Assembly: GCA_014380965.1 (NCBI GenBank)
Contig: JACMIV010000155.1
Span: forward strand, 1-13,778
Length of the DNA: 13,778 bases
Reading direction: 5' to 3'
DNA from: Rhizobiaceae bacterium
GTDB lineage: Bacteria > Pseudomonadota > Alphaproteobacteria > Rhizobiales > Rhizobiaceae
The position numbers and the translations under genes are program-made. This document shows positions 6,850-13,778 of this stretch, piece after piece (position 1 is the first letter of the stretch; the number at the start of each line of letters is the position of its first letter). Below the pieces are notes generated by a model. That model saw only the letters and a program-made list of their open reading frames with translations, searched no databases and was not told the origin of the DNA.

Positions 6850-7883
6850 GTTCGCTCGCCTCCTCCTCCGCCGACCGGGCGAAGCCCTGGTCGAAGCCGC
6901 GCCTTTCCTTTCGCGACGTCGCGATCAAGGGCGGCATCTTCATTCTCCTCGCCGTGCTGATCGCCGCCTTCCAATACAACGAGCCGGCCTTCCTGCGCGT
7001 CGCGAACATCTTCTCGATCCTGCAGGGCGTCGCGATCGTCGCGCTGCTCGGCATCGGGGTCACGGTGAGCTGCGCGGTGGGCGGCTTCGACCTTTCTGTC
7101 GGGGCGCTGGCGGCGCTGACGCAGATGGCCGCCGCCTACATCCTCATCGTCCTCGGTGGCTCGGCCTACGAGGCCGTGGCCGGGGCGCTCGCCATCGGCG
7201 TCCTCGTCGGGCTGCTCAATGGTCTTCTGATCGTGGGATTGAGGGTGCCGGATCTTCTGGCGACGCTCGGAACGCTCTTTCTCCTCGCCGGTGCGCAGCT
7301 CATCCCGACCGGCGGGCGCTCGATCGCGCCGGGCATGGCGCTACTCGACGGCAGCTCGGCGACGGGTGTCTTCACCGAAGGCTTCCTCGCGCTCGGGCGA
7401 TACCGGGTCGGCGGCGTCGTGCCGGTGCCGGTGATCATCCTCGCCGTCGTCGCCCTCGCATTCTGGTTTCTGATGGAGCGCACGCGCTGGGGCCGCGTCT
7501 TCTACGCCGTCGGCGGCTCGGAGACCGCCGCCCATCTCGCCGGCGCGCCGACGAAGCTCTACCGCGTTTCGGCCTATGTCATCTCCTCCACCATCGCCTC
7601 GCTCGGCGGCATTCTCCTGGCCGCGCGCATCGGGCGCGGGGACGTGTCGGCCGGCAACTCCTTGATGCTCGACGCCGTCGCCGCCTCGCTGATCGGCTAC
7701 GCGGTGCTCGGCGCCAACCGGCCGAACGTCTTCGGCACGGTCGTCGGCGCCGTTTTCGTCGGCGTCCTCCTCAACGGCCTCACCATGCTGAACGCGCCCT
7801 ACTACCTCCAGGACTTCGTCAAGGGCGCGGTCCTCATCGGAGCGCTTGCCGTCACCTTCGGCCTGTCGCGCCGAAGCGCCTGA
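6846..7883 (+). CDS. Sugar-type ABC transporter permease (RbsC/BPD_transp_2 class)
   Basis: This is a 345-residue, very hydrophobic inner-membrane protein. After a charged N-terminus (about 1-28) it has roughly ten apparent membrane segments, starting at GGIFILLAVLIAAF. Hallmarks of RbsC-class permeases are the segment LGIGVTVSCAVGGFDLSVGA near residues 70-90, LLNGLLIVGLRVPDLLATLG, and the ATPase-contact stretch RTRWGRVFYAVGGSETAAHLAGAP. The C-terminal half includes ISSTIASLGGILLAARIGRG and GTVVGAVFVGVLLNGLTML. The ATG at 6846 overlaps the ATPase TGA (ATGA), indicating coupled translation. By class it would import a monosaccharide-like solute, yet its operon encodes sulfur-type monooxygenases, so the true cargo may be a sulfur-bearing or otherwise unusual compound. 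Confidence 0.9.
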   Translation: MSSLASSSADRAKPWSKPRLSFRDVAIKGGIFILLAVLIAAFQYNEPAFLRVANIFSILQGVAIVALLGIGVTVSCAVGGFDLSVGALAALTQMAAAYILIVLGGSAYEAVAGALAIGVLVGLLNGLLIVGLRVPDLLATLGTLFLLAGAQLIPTGGRSIAPGMALLDGSSATGVFTEGFLALGRYRVGGVVPVPVIILAVVALAFWFLMERTRWGRVFYAVGGSETAAHLAGAPTKLYRVSAYVISSTIASLGGILLAARIGRGDVSAGNSLMLDAVAASLIGYAVLGANRPNVFGTVVGAVFVGVLLNGLTMLNAPYYLQDFVKGAVLIGALAVTFGLSRRSA

Positions 7884-7930
7884 CCTTCCCGTCCCGCATC
7901 CCCTCCCAACCCGAACGAAAGGGCCCTGCC

Positions 7931-9004
7931 ATGAAACGCCGCTCTCTTCTCAGCCTCTCCGCCGCCGCGCTGCTCCTCGGCTCGGCCCTCGGGGGCGCCG
8001 TCTTCTCCGTCGCTCCGGCCGAGGCCGCAGGCATCCCGGGCGCCCCGGCGCCCTTCGACCAGGGCGGCGTCAAGCTCGCGCTCATCGTCTATCTTTCGGG
8101 CGGCGACTACTACCAGAACTACGAGGCCGGCGTGAAACGCCAGGCCGACGCGCTCGGCATCGAGCTGCGCTCCTTCCAAGGCCGGCAGAAGCCCGACGAG
8201 CAGCGCGAGCAGATCCGCCAGGCGATCAATCTCGGCGTCGACGGCATTATTCTTGCCGGCGGCAAGGGCGAGGCGATCTCCGACGTCGTGCAGGAGGCGC
8301 TCGACGCCGGCATCAAGATCGCCGTCCAGAACGTCGACCTGCCGCAGAAGGAGATCATCGTCATCGACCAGGACGAATCCCAGCAGCTCGACCTCGTGCT
8401 CGGCGAGGCGATCAAGGACAATGGCGACGCCTTCAAGGCAGGCTACATCTATGTCGAGGGCTTCCCCGCGCTCGATAAGCGCGACAAGGTCTGGCAGGCC
8501 TTCAAGGCAAAGCATCCGAAGGTCGAGCAGCTCGCGCAATGGGGCGCCGTCGACGACACGCCGGCCCAGACCGTCGCCAACCAGACGGGCGCTGTCTTCC
8601 GCTCGAACCCCGACATCAACGTCATCCTAGCGCCCTGGGACGAGTTCGCCCGCGGCGCCAAGATCGCGCTCGACGAGAACGGCCTTTCCGATCAGGTGAA
8701 GATCTACAGCGTCGACGTCTCGACCTCCGACATCCAGGCAATCCGCGAGCCGAACAGCCCCTGGGTCGCGACTGCCGCGATCAGCGCTGCGGGCACGGGA
8801 GCCGCCGCCGTCAGGGCCGTCGCGCTGTCTTTGACGGGCGAGCTGAAGGAAAACACCGTTCTCCTGCCGCCGACGCTCATCACCCAGAAGTTCCTGAACG
8901 ACAACGACGTGAAGAACGAGGAGGAGCTGAACGCCAAGCTTCCCGAATTCAAGCTCGAAGGCGCGGTCACAGCGAACTGGATAAAGCCTGCCGCGACGAA
9001 CTGA
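7931..9004 (+). CDS. Sugar-type ABC transporter periplasmic binding protein (RbsB/Peripla_BP_4 class)
   Basis: This is a 357-residue exported binding protein. Residues 1-33 are a Sec signal (KRRS, then a long hydrophobic core, cleavage near PAEA). The mature protein starts its first strand at KLALIVYLSGGDYYQNYEAG and has the class repeat RQAINLGVDGIILAGGKGEA, corresponding to the 'qi..li..gvDgIii' element of RbsB proteins. ALDAGIKIAVQNVDLP, then NPDINVILAPWDEFARGAKI and VKIYSVDVSTSDIQAI complete the two-lobe fold. AAAGGG at 7918-7923 precedes ATG 7931. It is the soluble partner of the permease 47 nt upstream. The ligand cannot be read from the sequence; the aromatic residues YY and W near the cleft segments would suit a ring-containing ligand, which is inference only. 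A GC-rich hairpin follows its stop codon. Confidence 0.88.
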   Translation: MKRRSLLSLSAAALLLGSALGGAVFSVAPAEAAGIPGAPAPFDQGGVKLALIVYLSGGDYYQNYEAGVKRQADALGIELRSFQGRQKPDEQREQIRQAINLGVDGIILAGGKGEAISDVVQEALDAGIKIAVQNVDLPQKEIIVIDQDESQQLDLVLGEAIKDNGDAFKAGYIYVEGFPALDKRDKVWQAFKAKHPKVEQLAQWGAVDDTPAQTVANQTGAVFRSNPDINVILAPWDEFARGAKIALDENGLSDQVKIYSVDVSTSDIQAIREPNSPWVATAAISAAGTGAAAVRAVALSLTGELKENTVLLPPTLITQKFLNDNDVKNEEELNAKLPEFKLEGAVTANWIKPAATN

Positions 9005-9009
9005 TCAGC

Positions 9010-9026
9010 CGCGCCGGCCCGGCGCG
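9010..9026 (+). other. Intercistronic GC-rich hairpin after the binding-protein gene
   Basis: CGCGCC (9010-9015) and GGCGCG (9021-9026) form a perfect 6-bp stem around a GGCCC loop, 5 nt after the binding-protein stop. No T-run follows, so a complete Rho-independent terminator is unlikely. Such 3' hairpins often protect the binding-protein mRNA segment and lower expression of downstream genes. In a GC-rich genome a 6-bp stem can also arise by chance. Confidence 0.4.
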
Positions 9027-9080
9027 CCGCTGCTCTCCCCGGCGGTGCGCCCTTTCCTCCCCCATCCGAAGGACTGCCCC

Positions 9081-10313
9081 ATGTCCCTGGCCCCCGCTTT
9101 GAGCGAGACCCCGCCGGACTTCGACCGGCATCCCCATGCCCACCGCATCGCCTCGGACGTCGAAGCGGTCGCGGTCGCCCGCGAGCTTGCGGCCGAGTTT
9201 GCCGTCGAAGCGGCCGAGCGCGACCGAACACGGCGGCTGCCTGCGAAGGAGCTCGACCGGTTTTCCGGCTCCGGCCTCTGGGGCATCACCGTACCCAAGG
9301 CCTATGGCGGAGCAGGCGTCTCCTTCGCGACGCTGGCGGAGGTGATCGCCACCATCTCGGCGGCCGATCCCTCGATCGGCCAGATCCCGCAGAACCACCT
9401 CGCGGCGCTCGACGCGATCCGGGTGACGGCGAGCGAGGAGCAGAAACGGCTCTGGTTCGGGCGGGTGCTGCAGGGCTACAGGCTGGGCAACGCCTTTTCC
9501 GAAGCGAAGAGCCGCCATGTCGGCGCCTTCGAGACGACGGTGCGCAAGGATGGCGACGGCTATGTCGTCAACGGCGAGAAGTTCTACGCGACGGGTGCGC
9601 TCTTTGCCCACTTCATCCACATCGGCGCCGTCGACGAGGAGGGCAACGTCCACCTCGCCATCGCCGAGAGCGATGCGCCGGGCCTTTCCATCGTCGACAA
9701 CTGGTCGAGCTTCGGCCAGCGGACGACGGCGAGCGGCAATGTTCTGATCGAAAATGTCCGCGTCAAACCCGAGGCGTTGATCCCGGCCTATCTTGGCGGT
9801 GTCCATGCCTCGTCCAACGGCAGCGTCTCGCAGCTCATCCAGGCGGCTGTCGATCTCGGCATCGCGCGCGGCGCGATCGATGAGACGATCCACTTCGTGC
9901 GAAACCATACGAGGCCCTGGATCGACAGCGGGCAGGAGCAAGGGCACGAGGACGTCTTCTCCATCCACGCGATCGGCGATCTCCAGGTGAAGCTGCACAT
10001 CGCAGAGGCGCTGCTGGAACGCGCCGGCCTTGCGATCGACACCATCCTCGACCGCCCGTCCGATGATGCCGCCGCCGAAGTCGCGGTGGCCGTCGCCGAG
10101 GCGAAGGTCACGACGACGGAGATCGCGATCCTCGCCACCAACAGACTGCACGAGCTCGGCGGCACGCGCTCGACGCTTGGGGCATACAATCTCGACCGGC
10201 ACTGGCGCAATGCGCGCACCCATACGCTGCACGATCCCGTGCGGTGGAAATATTTCCATGTCGGCAACCACGCGCTGAACGGCATCGCGCCGCCGCGCCA
10301 TGCCTGGAGCTGA
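9081..10313 (+). CDS. SfnB/DszC-like flavin-dependent monooxygenase (acyl-CoA dehydrogenase fold), copy 1
   Basis: This 410-residue cytoplasmic flavoprotein has the acyl-CoA dehydrogenase fold. The N-terminal helical part contains ELDRFSGSGLWGITVPKAYG and DPSIGQIPQNH; the middle beta domain has GNAFSEAKSRH and GEKFYATGALFAHFIHIGAV; a C-terminal helix bundle follows. Instead of the acyl-CoA dehydrogenase catalytic Glu it ends with HWRNARTHTLHDPVRWKYFH. In DszC (from memory of the structural literature) two histidines three residues apart, His388 and His391, line the flavin hydroperoxide site; here His381 and His384 have that spacing. The wording fits the SfnB 'sulfur acquisition' group and DszC-type S-oxygenases, which use reduced flavin and O2. 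Start ATG 9081 has GAAGGA 7 nt upstream; an in-frame ATG at 9045 lacks one. The substrate is unknown. Confidence 0.85.
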   Translation: MSLAPALSETPPDFDRHPHAHRIASDVEAVAVARELAAEFAVEAAERDRTRRLPAKELDRFSGSGLWGITVPKAYGGAGVSFATLAEVIATISAADPSIGQIPQNHLAALDAIRVTASEEQKRLWFGRVLQGYRLGNAFSEAKSRHVGAFETTVRKDGDGYVVNGEKFYATGALFAHFIHIGAVDEEGNVHLAIAESDAPGLSIVDNWSSFGQRTTASGNVLIENVRVKPEALIPAYLGGVHASSNGSVSQLIQAAVDLGIARGAIDETIHFVRNHTRPWIDSGQEQGHEDVFSIHAIGDLQVKLHIAEALLERAGLAIDTILDRPSDDAAAEVAVAVAEAKVTTTEIAILATNRLHELGGTRSTLGAYNLDRHWRNARTHTLHDPVRWKYFHVGNHALNGIAPPRHAWS

Positions 10314-10329
10314 GGCGCGACTGCGCCTC
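10312..10329 (+). other. Intercistronic hairpin overlapping the stop of SfnB-like copy 1
   Basis: GAGGCGC (10312-10318) and GCGCCTC (10323-10329) form a perfect 7-bp stem with a GACT loop. The stem begins inside the TGA stop codon, so a terminating ribosome would cover it. No T-run follows. It could stabilise the upstream message or influence ribosome reloading at the next gene, whose start is 38 nt further on. Confidence 0.4.
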
Positions 10330-10366
10330 GCCGTCCATGCCCATCGCCATCCGAGGAGGTCGACCC

Positions 10367-11614
10367 ATGACCGCAGCGCTCGCCAGACACACCGAGACCG
10401 CCACGCCCTTTACGGCGCCGCCGATCCGCAGCCGGCAGGTGCGCCGCATTCGCGACGATGCCGAGGCGATCGGGGTGGCGACCGAGATCGCCGCCGATTT
10501 CGCAGCGACCGCGGCGGATCGCGACCGGAACCGCATTCTCCCCCATGCCGAACTCGACCGTCTCTCCGATGCCGGGCTGCTCGCGATCACCGTGCCGAAG
10601 GCGTTTGGCGGTGCTGGCGTCTCTGCCGGGACCGTCGCCCGGGTCATCGCGATCCTGTCTGCGGCTGACGGCTCGATCGGGCAGATCCCGCAGAACCACT
10701 TCTTCATGCTGGAGGCGCTGCGTCTCCAGGGATTGGACGACCAGAAGCGCTTCTTCTACGGCCGCGTGCTTCAGGGCGAGCGGCTCGGCAATGCCCTGTC
10801 GGAAACCGGGACCAAGACCGCCCACGATCAGACGACGCGGCTTCTTCGCGTCGGCGGGAGCTACGTTCTCAAGGGCAAGAAATTCTACTCAACGGGCGTC
10901 CTCTTCGCCGACTGGATCGTCGTCGTCGCGGCGGCGGACGACGAGCGACGCGTCGTCGCCTTCGTGCCGAAGGACGCGGCGGGGGTCACGGTGATCGACG
11001 ACTGGTCCGGTTTCGGCCAGCGTGTCACCGGCTCCGGCACGACGCTGCTCGACGAGGTCGAGGTGCATCCCTTCGCGGTCCTCTCCTTCTCCGCGCTCTT
11101 CGAGACGCCGACGCCGATGGGGCCCTTCGCGCAGATTATGCATGCCGGCGTCCAGCAGGGCATCGCCGAGGGCGCACTCGCTGAAACGATCCGCTTCGTG
11201 CGCGACGTCGCCCGGCCGTGGAAGGATGCGGGCGTCGAGCGGCACGGCGACGATCCGCATGTCGTCGCCACCGTCGGCGAGGTGAAGATCCGCGTCGAGG
11301 GCGCCAAGGCGCTGCTCGCCCGTGCCGGCCGCTTTGTCGATGCGGCGACACTGGAAGCCACCGCGGAAAGCGTCGCCGCCGCGTCGATCGCCGTTGCCGA
11401 GGCGAAGATCGCCTCGACCGATGCGGCGCTTCTGGCTTCTTCGAAGCTGATCGAGCTCGGCGGCGCCAGTGCGACGCTCGAAAAGCACGATCTCGACCGT
11501 TTCTGGCGCAACGCCCGCACCCATGCCGTCCACGACCCGCAGCTCTGGAAGTACCGCTTCGTCGGGAACTACTGGCTGAACGGCATCAACCCGCCCCGCC
11601 ACGGCGCGATCTAA
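10367..11614 (+). CDS. SfnB/DszC-like flavin-dependent monooxygenase (acyl-CoA dehydrogenase fold), copy 2
   Basis: This 415-residue paralogue of the gene before it aligns over its full length. Shared blocks include LDRLSDAGLLAITVPKAFGG, ADGSIGQIPQNH, GRVLQGERLGNALSE, KGKKFYSTGVLFADWIVVVA and WSGFGQRVTGSGT. The C-terminal motif FWRNARTHAVHDPQLWKYRF keeps the DszC-type histidine pair (His386, His389). It differs from copy 1 at several likely substrate-facing positions: SETGTKTAH replaces SEAKSRHVG, and NYWLNGINPPRH replaces NHALNGIAPPRH. The two enzymes may therefore handle different sulfur compounds or successive oxidations. Start ATG 10367 is fixed by a strong GAGGAGGT at 10353-10360; the frame is open further upstream into copy 1, but that has no support. 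The following gene starts 10 nt after the stop. Confidence 0.85.
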   Translation: MTAALARHTETATPFTAPPIRSRQVRRIRDDAEAIGVATEIAADFAATAADRDRNRILPHAELDRLSDAGLLAITVPKAFGGAGVSAGTVARVIAILSAADGSIGQIPQNHFFMLEALRLQGLDDQKRFFYGRVLQGERLGNALSETGTKTAHDQTTRLLRVGGSYVLKGKKFYSTGVLFADWIVVVAAADDERRVVAFVPKDAAGVTVIDDWSGFGQRVTGSGTTLLDEVEVHPFAVLSFSALFETPTPMGPFAQIMHAGVQQGIAEGALAETIRFVRDVARPWKDAGVERHGDDPHVVATVGEVKIRVEGAKALLARAGRFVDAATLEATAESVAAASIAVAEAKIASTDAALLASSKLIELGGASATLEKHDLDRFWRNARTHAVHDPQLWKYRFVGNYWLNGINPPRHGAI

Positions 11615-11624
11615 GGAGAGAGGC

Positions 11625-13028
11625 ATGACGCGCGAGATCCGGCTCAACGCCTTCGAGATGAACTGCGTCGGCCACCAGTCGCCGGGCCTATGGGCGCATC
11701 CGCGTGATCGCTCGTGGCAATACAAGGACCTGGAGTATTGGACCGATCTCGCCAAGCTCCTGGAGCGCGGCCGTTTCGACGGCGTCTTCCTCGCCGACGT
11801 TCTCGGGGTCTACGACGTCTACGGCGGCAATCTCGACGCCGCGCTCCGGCATTCGGCGCAGGTGCCGGTGAACGATCCGCTGCAGCTCGTGCCGGCCATG
11901 GCGCTTGTCACCGAGCATCTTGGTTTCGGGCTGACCGCCTCGCTCTCCTTCGAGCATCCCTATACCTTCGCCCGCCGCCTCTCGACGCTCGATCACCTGA
12001 CGAAGGGCAGGGCCGGCTGGAATATCGTGACCTCCTATCTCGAGAGCGGCGCGAAGAACATCGGCCTTGCCGCCCAAGGCGCGCATGACGATCGCTACGA
12101 CGTCGCCGATGAATATCTCGAGGTCTGCTACAAGCTCTGGGAGGGAAGCTGGGAGGACGGCGCCGTCCTGCGCGACAAGGAGCGCCGGCTTTTTACCGAT
12201 CCGCGCAAGGTCCATCCGATCCGCCACGAGGGCCGCTTCTTCAAGGTGCCCGGTATCCACCTCTCAGAACCCTCGCCGCAGCGCACGCCGGTTCTCTACC
12301 AGGCCGGCGCCTCCACCCGCGGACGTCGTTTTGCCGGGGAACATGCCGAATGCGTCTTCGTCGCCTGCCCTTCCAAGGCCGTGCTGAAGAAGGCGGTCGC
12401 CGGAATCCGTGCCGCCGTCGCCGCCTCGGGGCGCGACCCGCGATCGGTGAAGATCTTCAATCTTCAGACGATCATCGTGGACGAGACCGACGCCAAGGCG
12501 CAGGCGAAATACCGGGATCTCAAGCAGTATATCAGCCGCGACGGGGCGCTGGCGCTGGCGTCCGGATGGCTCGGCATCGACTTTTCCGCCTATCGGCCCG
12601 ACCAGCCGCTCCGGCATGTCGAGAGCAACGCCGTCCAATCCTCGGTCGAGGCCTTCTCGAGCGCCGACTCGTCGAAGGTCTGGACGGTGGACGAGCTCGC
12701 CGACTGGATCGGCATCGGCGGGCTCGGGCCGCTCTTCGTCGGCGGGCCCGAGACCGTCGCCGATCTTCTGGAGGAGTGGATCGAGGAGACCGACATCGAC
12801 GGCTTCAACCTCGCTTATGCGCTGGCGCACGAGACCTTCGAGGACGTCGTCGAGCATCTGGTTCCCGAGCTCCAGAAGCGTGGCGTCTACAAGCGGGACT
12901 ATCCGCAAGGAACGCTGCGGGAGAAGCTGTTCGGCAAGGGTCCAAGGCTTTCCGAAACCCATGTCGGCGCCAGTTACCGCGACCTGACGCGGATCTCCGC
13001 CGCACAGCGGCTCTCGGCCGCCGAATAG
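11625..13028 (+). CDS. DmoA/NtaA/DszA-family FMN-dependent monooxygenase (bacterial luciferase fold), copy 1
   Basis: This is a 467-residue cytoplasmic LLM-class enzyme that would use reduced FMN and O2. It opens with IRLNAFEMNCVGHQSPGLW, then WTDLAKLLERGRFDGVFLA, DVLGVYDVYGGN, EHPYTFARRLSTLDHLTKGR and GWNIVTSYLESGAKNIG, the pattern of dimethyl-sulfide monooxygenase DmoA and its relatives NtaA, SnaA and DszA. Later blocks, HLSEPSPQRTPVLYQAGAS and EEWIEETDIDGFNLAY, complete the barrel. Length matches the family (about 440-480). An AAGGAGAG site overlapping the preceding stop codon drives ATG 11625. Members cleave C-S or C-N bonds and depend on a separate NAD(P)H:FMN reductase, not seen in this window. 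Next to two SfnB-like genes, C-S cleavage is the likelier chemistry; the exact substrate is not readable. Confidence 0.88.
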   Translation: MTREIRLNAFEMNCVGHQSPGLWAHPRDRSWQYKDLEYWTDLAKLLERGRFDGVFLADVLGVYDVYGGNLDAALRHSAQVPVNDPLQLVPAMALVTEHLGFGLTASLSFEHPYTFARRLSTLDHLTKGRAGWNIVTSYLESGAKNIGLAAQGAHDDRYDVADEYLEVCYKLWEGSWEDGAVLRDKERRLFTDPRKVHPIRHEGRFFKVPGIHLSEPSPQRTPVLYQAGASTRGRRFAGEHAECVFVACPSKAVLKKAVAGIRAAVAASGRDPRSVKIFNLQTIIVDETDAKAQAKYRDLKQYISRDGALALASGWLGIDFSAYRPDQPLRHVESNAVQSSVEAFSSADSSKVWTVDELADWIGIGGLGPLFVGGPETVADLLEEWIEETDIDGFNLAYALAHETFEDVVEHLVPELQKRGVYKRDYPQGTLREKLFGKGPRLSETHVGASYRDLTRISAAQRLSAAE

Positions 13029-13054
13029 GTCGAGCGCATTCGAGAAAGAGCATC

Positions 13055-13778
13055 GTGCTGAAGGAAATCCGCCTCAACGCGTTCGAGATGAACTGCGTCG
13101 TACACCAGTCGCCAGGCCTCTGGCGCCATCCCCGCGACGCTTCCCGCGACTACAAGCGCCTGCCGCTCTGGCTGGACCTTGCCCGCACGCTGGAGCGCGG
13201 CCTCTTCGACGGGCTGTTCCTTGCCGACGTGCTCGGCACCTACGACGTCTTCGGCGGCGGGCCGGAGGCGGCGCTCGCGCACGGCATTCAGGTGCCGGTA
13301 GGCGATCCCCTGCTGCTCGTCCCCGCGATGGCGGCGGTGACCGAGCATCTCGGCTTTGGCGTCACGGTGAACCTCTCCTATGAGCCGCCCTTTCCCTTCG
13401 CTCGCCGCCTGTCGACGCTCGATCACCTGACCGAGGGTCGCATCGGCTGGAACATCGTTACCGGCTATCTCGACAGCGCCGCGCGGGCCGTTGGACAGGC
13501 AGGCCAGAAGCGCCATGACGATCGCTACGAGGTCGCCGAGGATTACATGGAGGCGGTCTACAAGCTCTGGGAAGGCAGCTGGGCCGACGACGCCGTCGCG
13601 GCCGACCCGACAAGCGGAGTCTATGCTCGGCCCGAGCGGGTCCGGCCGGTCCGGCACGACGGCCCCTTCTTCAAACTCAATTCGGTCCACCTGTCCGAGC
13701 CCTCGCCGCAGCGAACGCCTATGCTCTATCAGGCAGGCACGTCTCCCGCGGGGCGCGCCTTCGCCGCCCGCCATGCCG
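13055..13778 (+). CDS. DmoA/NtaA/DszA-family FMN-dependent monooxygenase, copy 2, cut by right edge
   Basis: A frame open from GTG 13055 to the right edge gives 241 codons of a second LLM-class monooxygenase. GAGAAAGAG at 13042-13050 sits 4 nt ahead, and the start aligns residue for residue with copy 1 (EIRLNAFEMNCV). By hand count 45 of the first 60 residues match copy 1, so the pair is a tandem duplication that has diverged. Differences in likely pocket segments include CVVHQ for CVGHQ, GGGPEAALAHGIQVPVGDP for the copy 1 GGNLDAALRHSAQVPVNDP, and YEPPFPFARR for FEHPYTFARR. The gap to copy 1 is 26 nt. About half of the protein lies outside the window. FMN and a flavin reductase partner are expected from the family. 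Confidence 0.88.
   Translation, partial: MLKEIRLNAFEMNCVVHQSPGLWRHPRDASRDYKRLPLWLDLARTLERGLFDGLFLADVLGTYDVFGGGPEAALAHGIQVPVGDPLLLVPAMAAVTEHLGFGVTVNLSYEPPFPFARRLSTLDHLTEGRIGWNIVTGYLDSAARAVGQAGQKRHDDRYEVAEDYMEAVYKLWEGSWADDAVAADPTSGVYARPERVRPVRHDGPFFKLNSVHLSEPSPQRTPMLYQAGTSPAGRAFAARHA

Noticed and set aside
8967..10301. Long minus-strand open frame (about 444 codons) opposite the first SfnB-like gene
   Set aside because: It is the antisense shadow of a well-supported gene. GC-rich codon bias suppresses stops on the opposite strand, and the translation shows no known family.
1..13778. CRISPR arrays, riboswitches, toxin-antitoxin pairs or anti-phage genes
   Set aside because: No repeat-spacer pattern, known riboswitch core or defence domain was recognised on either strand.

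Overview
This window looks like the chromosome of a GC-rich alphaproteobacterium, most likely Hyphomicrobiales (Rhizobiales). That placement rests on the strong G/C preference at third codon positions, the alphaproteobacterial style of the tRNA and transposase remnants, and the family make-up. I cannot name the genus.

Left edge (1-709): the N-terminal part of a SIMPL-domain (DUF541) envelope protein on the minus strand, then a tRNA with a CAT anticodon that best fits the AUA-decoding tRNA-Ile2. Integration scar (710-2483): an integrase remnant of the DUF6538/tyrosine-recombinase type starts 76 nt after the tRNA and points away from it. It carries an in-frame TAG and has lost its catalytic half. 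It runs into an IS3-family transposase remnant (5'-truncated, one frameshift), which abuts the C-terminal end of an IS256-family transposase. This looks like the decayed end of an element that entered at the tRNA.

First transport operon (2484-5093): a Tat-exported sulfonate-type binding protein, its permease and its ATPase, in SsuA-SsuC-SsuB order and tightly spaced. Second, larger operon (5293 to the right edge, same strand): a sugar-type (Rbs/Mgl class) ABC importer of tandem ATPase, permease and binding protein; two tandem SfnB/DszC-like flavin monooxygenases with the acyl-CoA dehydrogenase fold; and two tandem DmoA/NtaA/DszA-like FMN-dependent (bacterial luciferase family) monooxygenases, the last cut by the window edge. 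The tandem ATPase has an in-frame TAA at codon 421 of 519, yet the frame continues with intact second-domain motifs to an ATGA overlap with the permease. The gene is therefore interrupted, or the base call is wrong.

Taken together, the right two thirds reads as an organosulfur-scavenging locus. Two importers of different classes would bring in sulfur compounds. The DszC-like enzymes could oxidise a sulfur atom, and the DmoA/DszA-like enzymes could cleave the C-S bond to release sulfite or a thiol. The chemistry is inferred from the families. The substrate, and the flavin reductase such enzymes need, are not visible here. Short GC-rich hairpins follow the binding-protein and first SfnB-like genes and may tune expression inside the operon.
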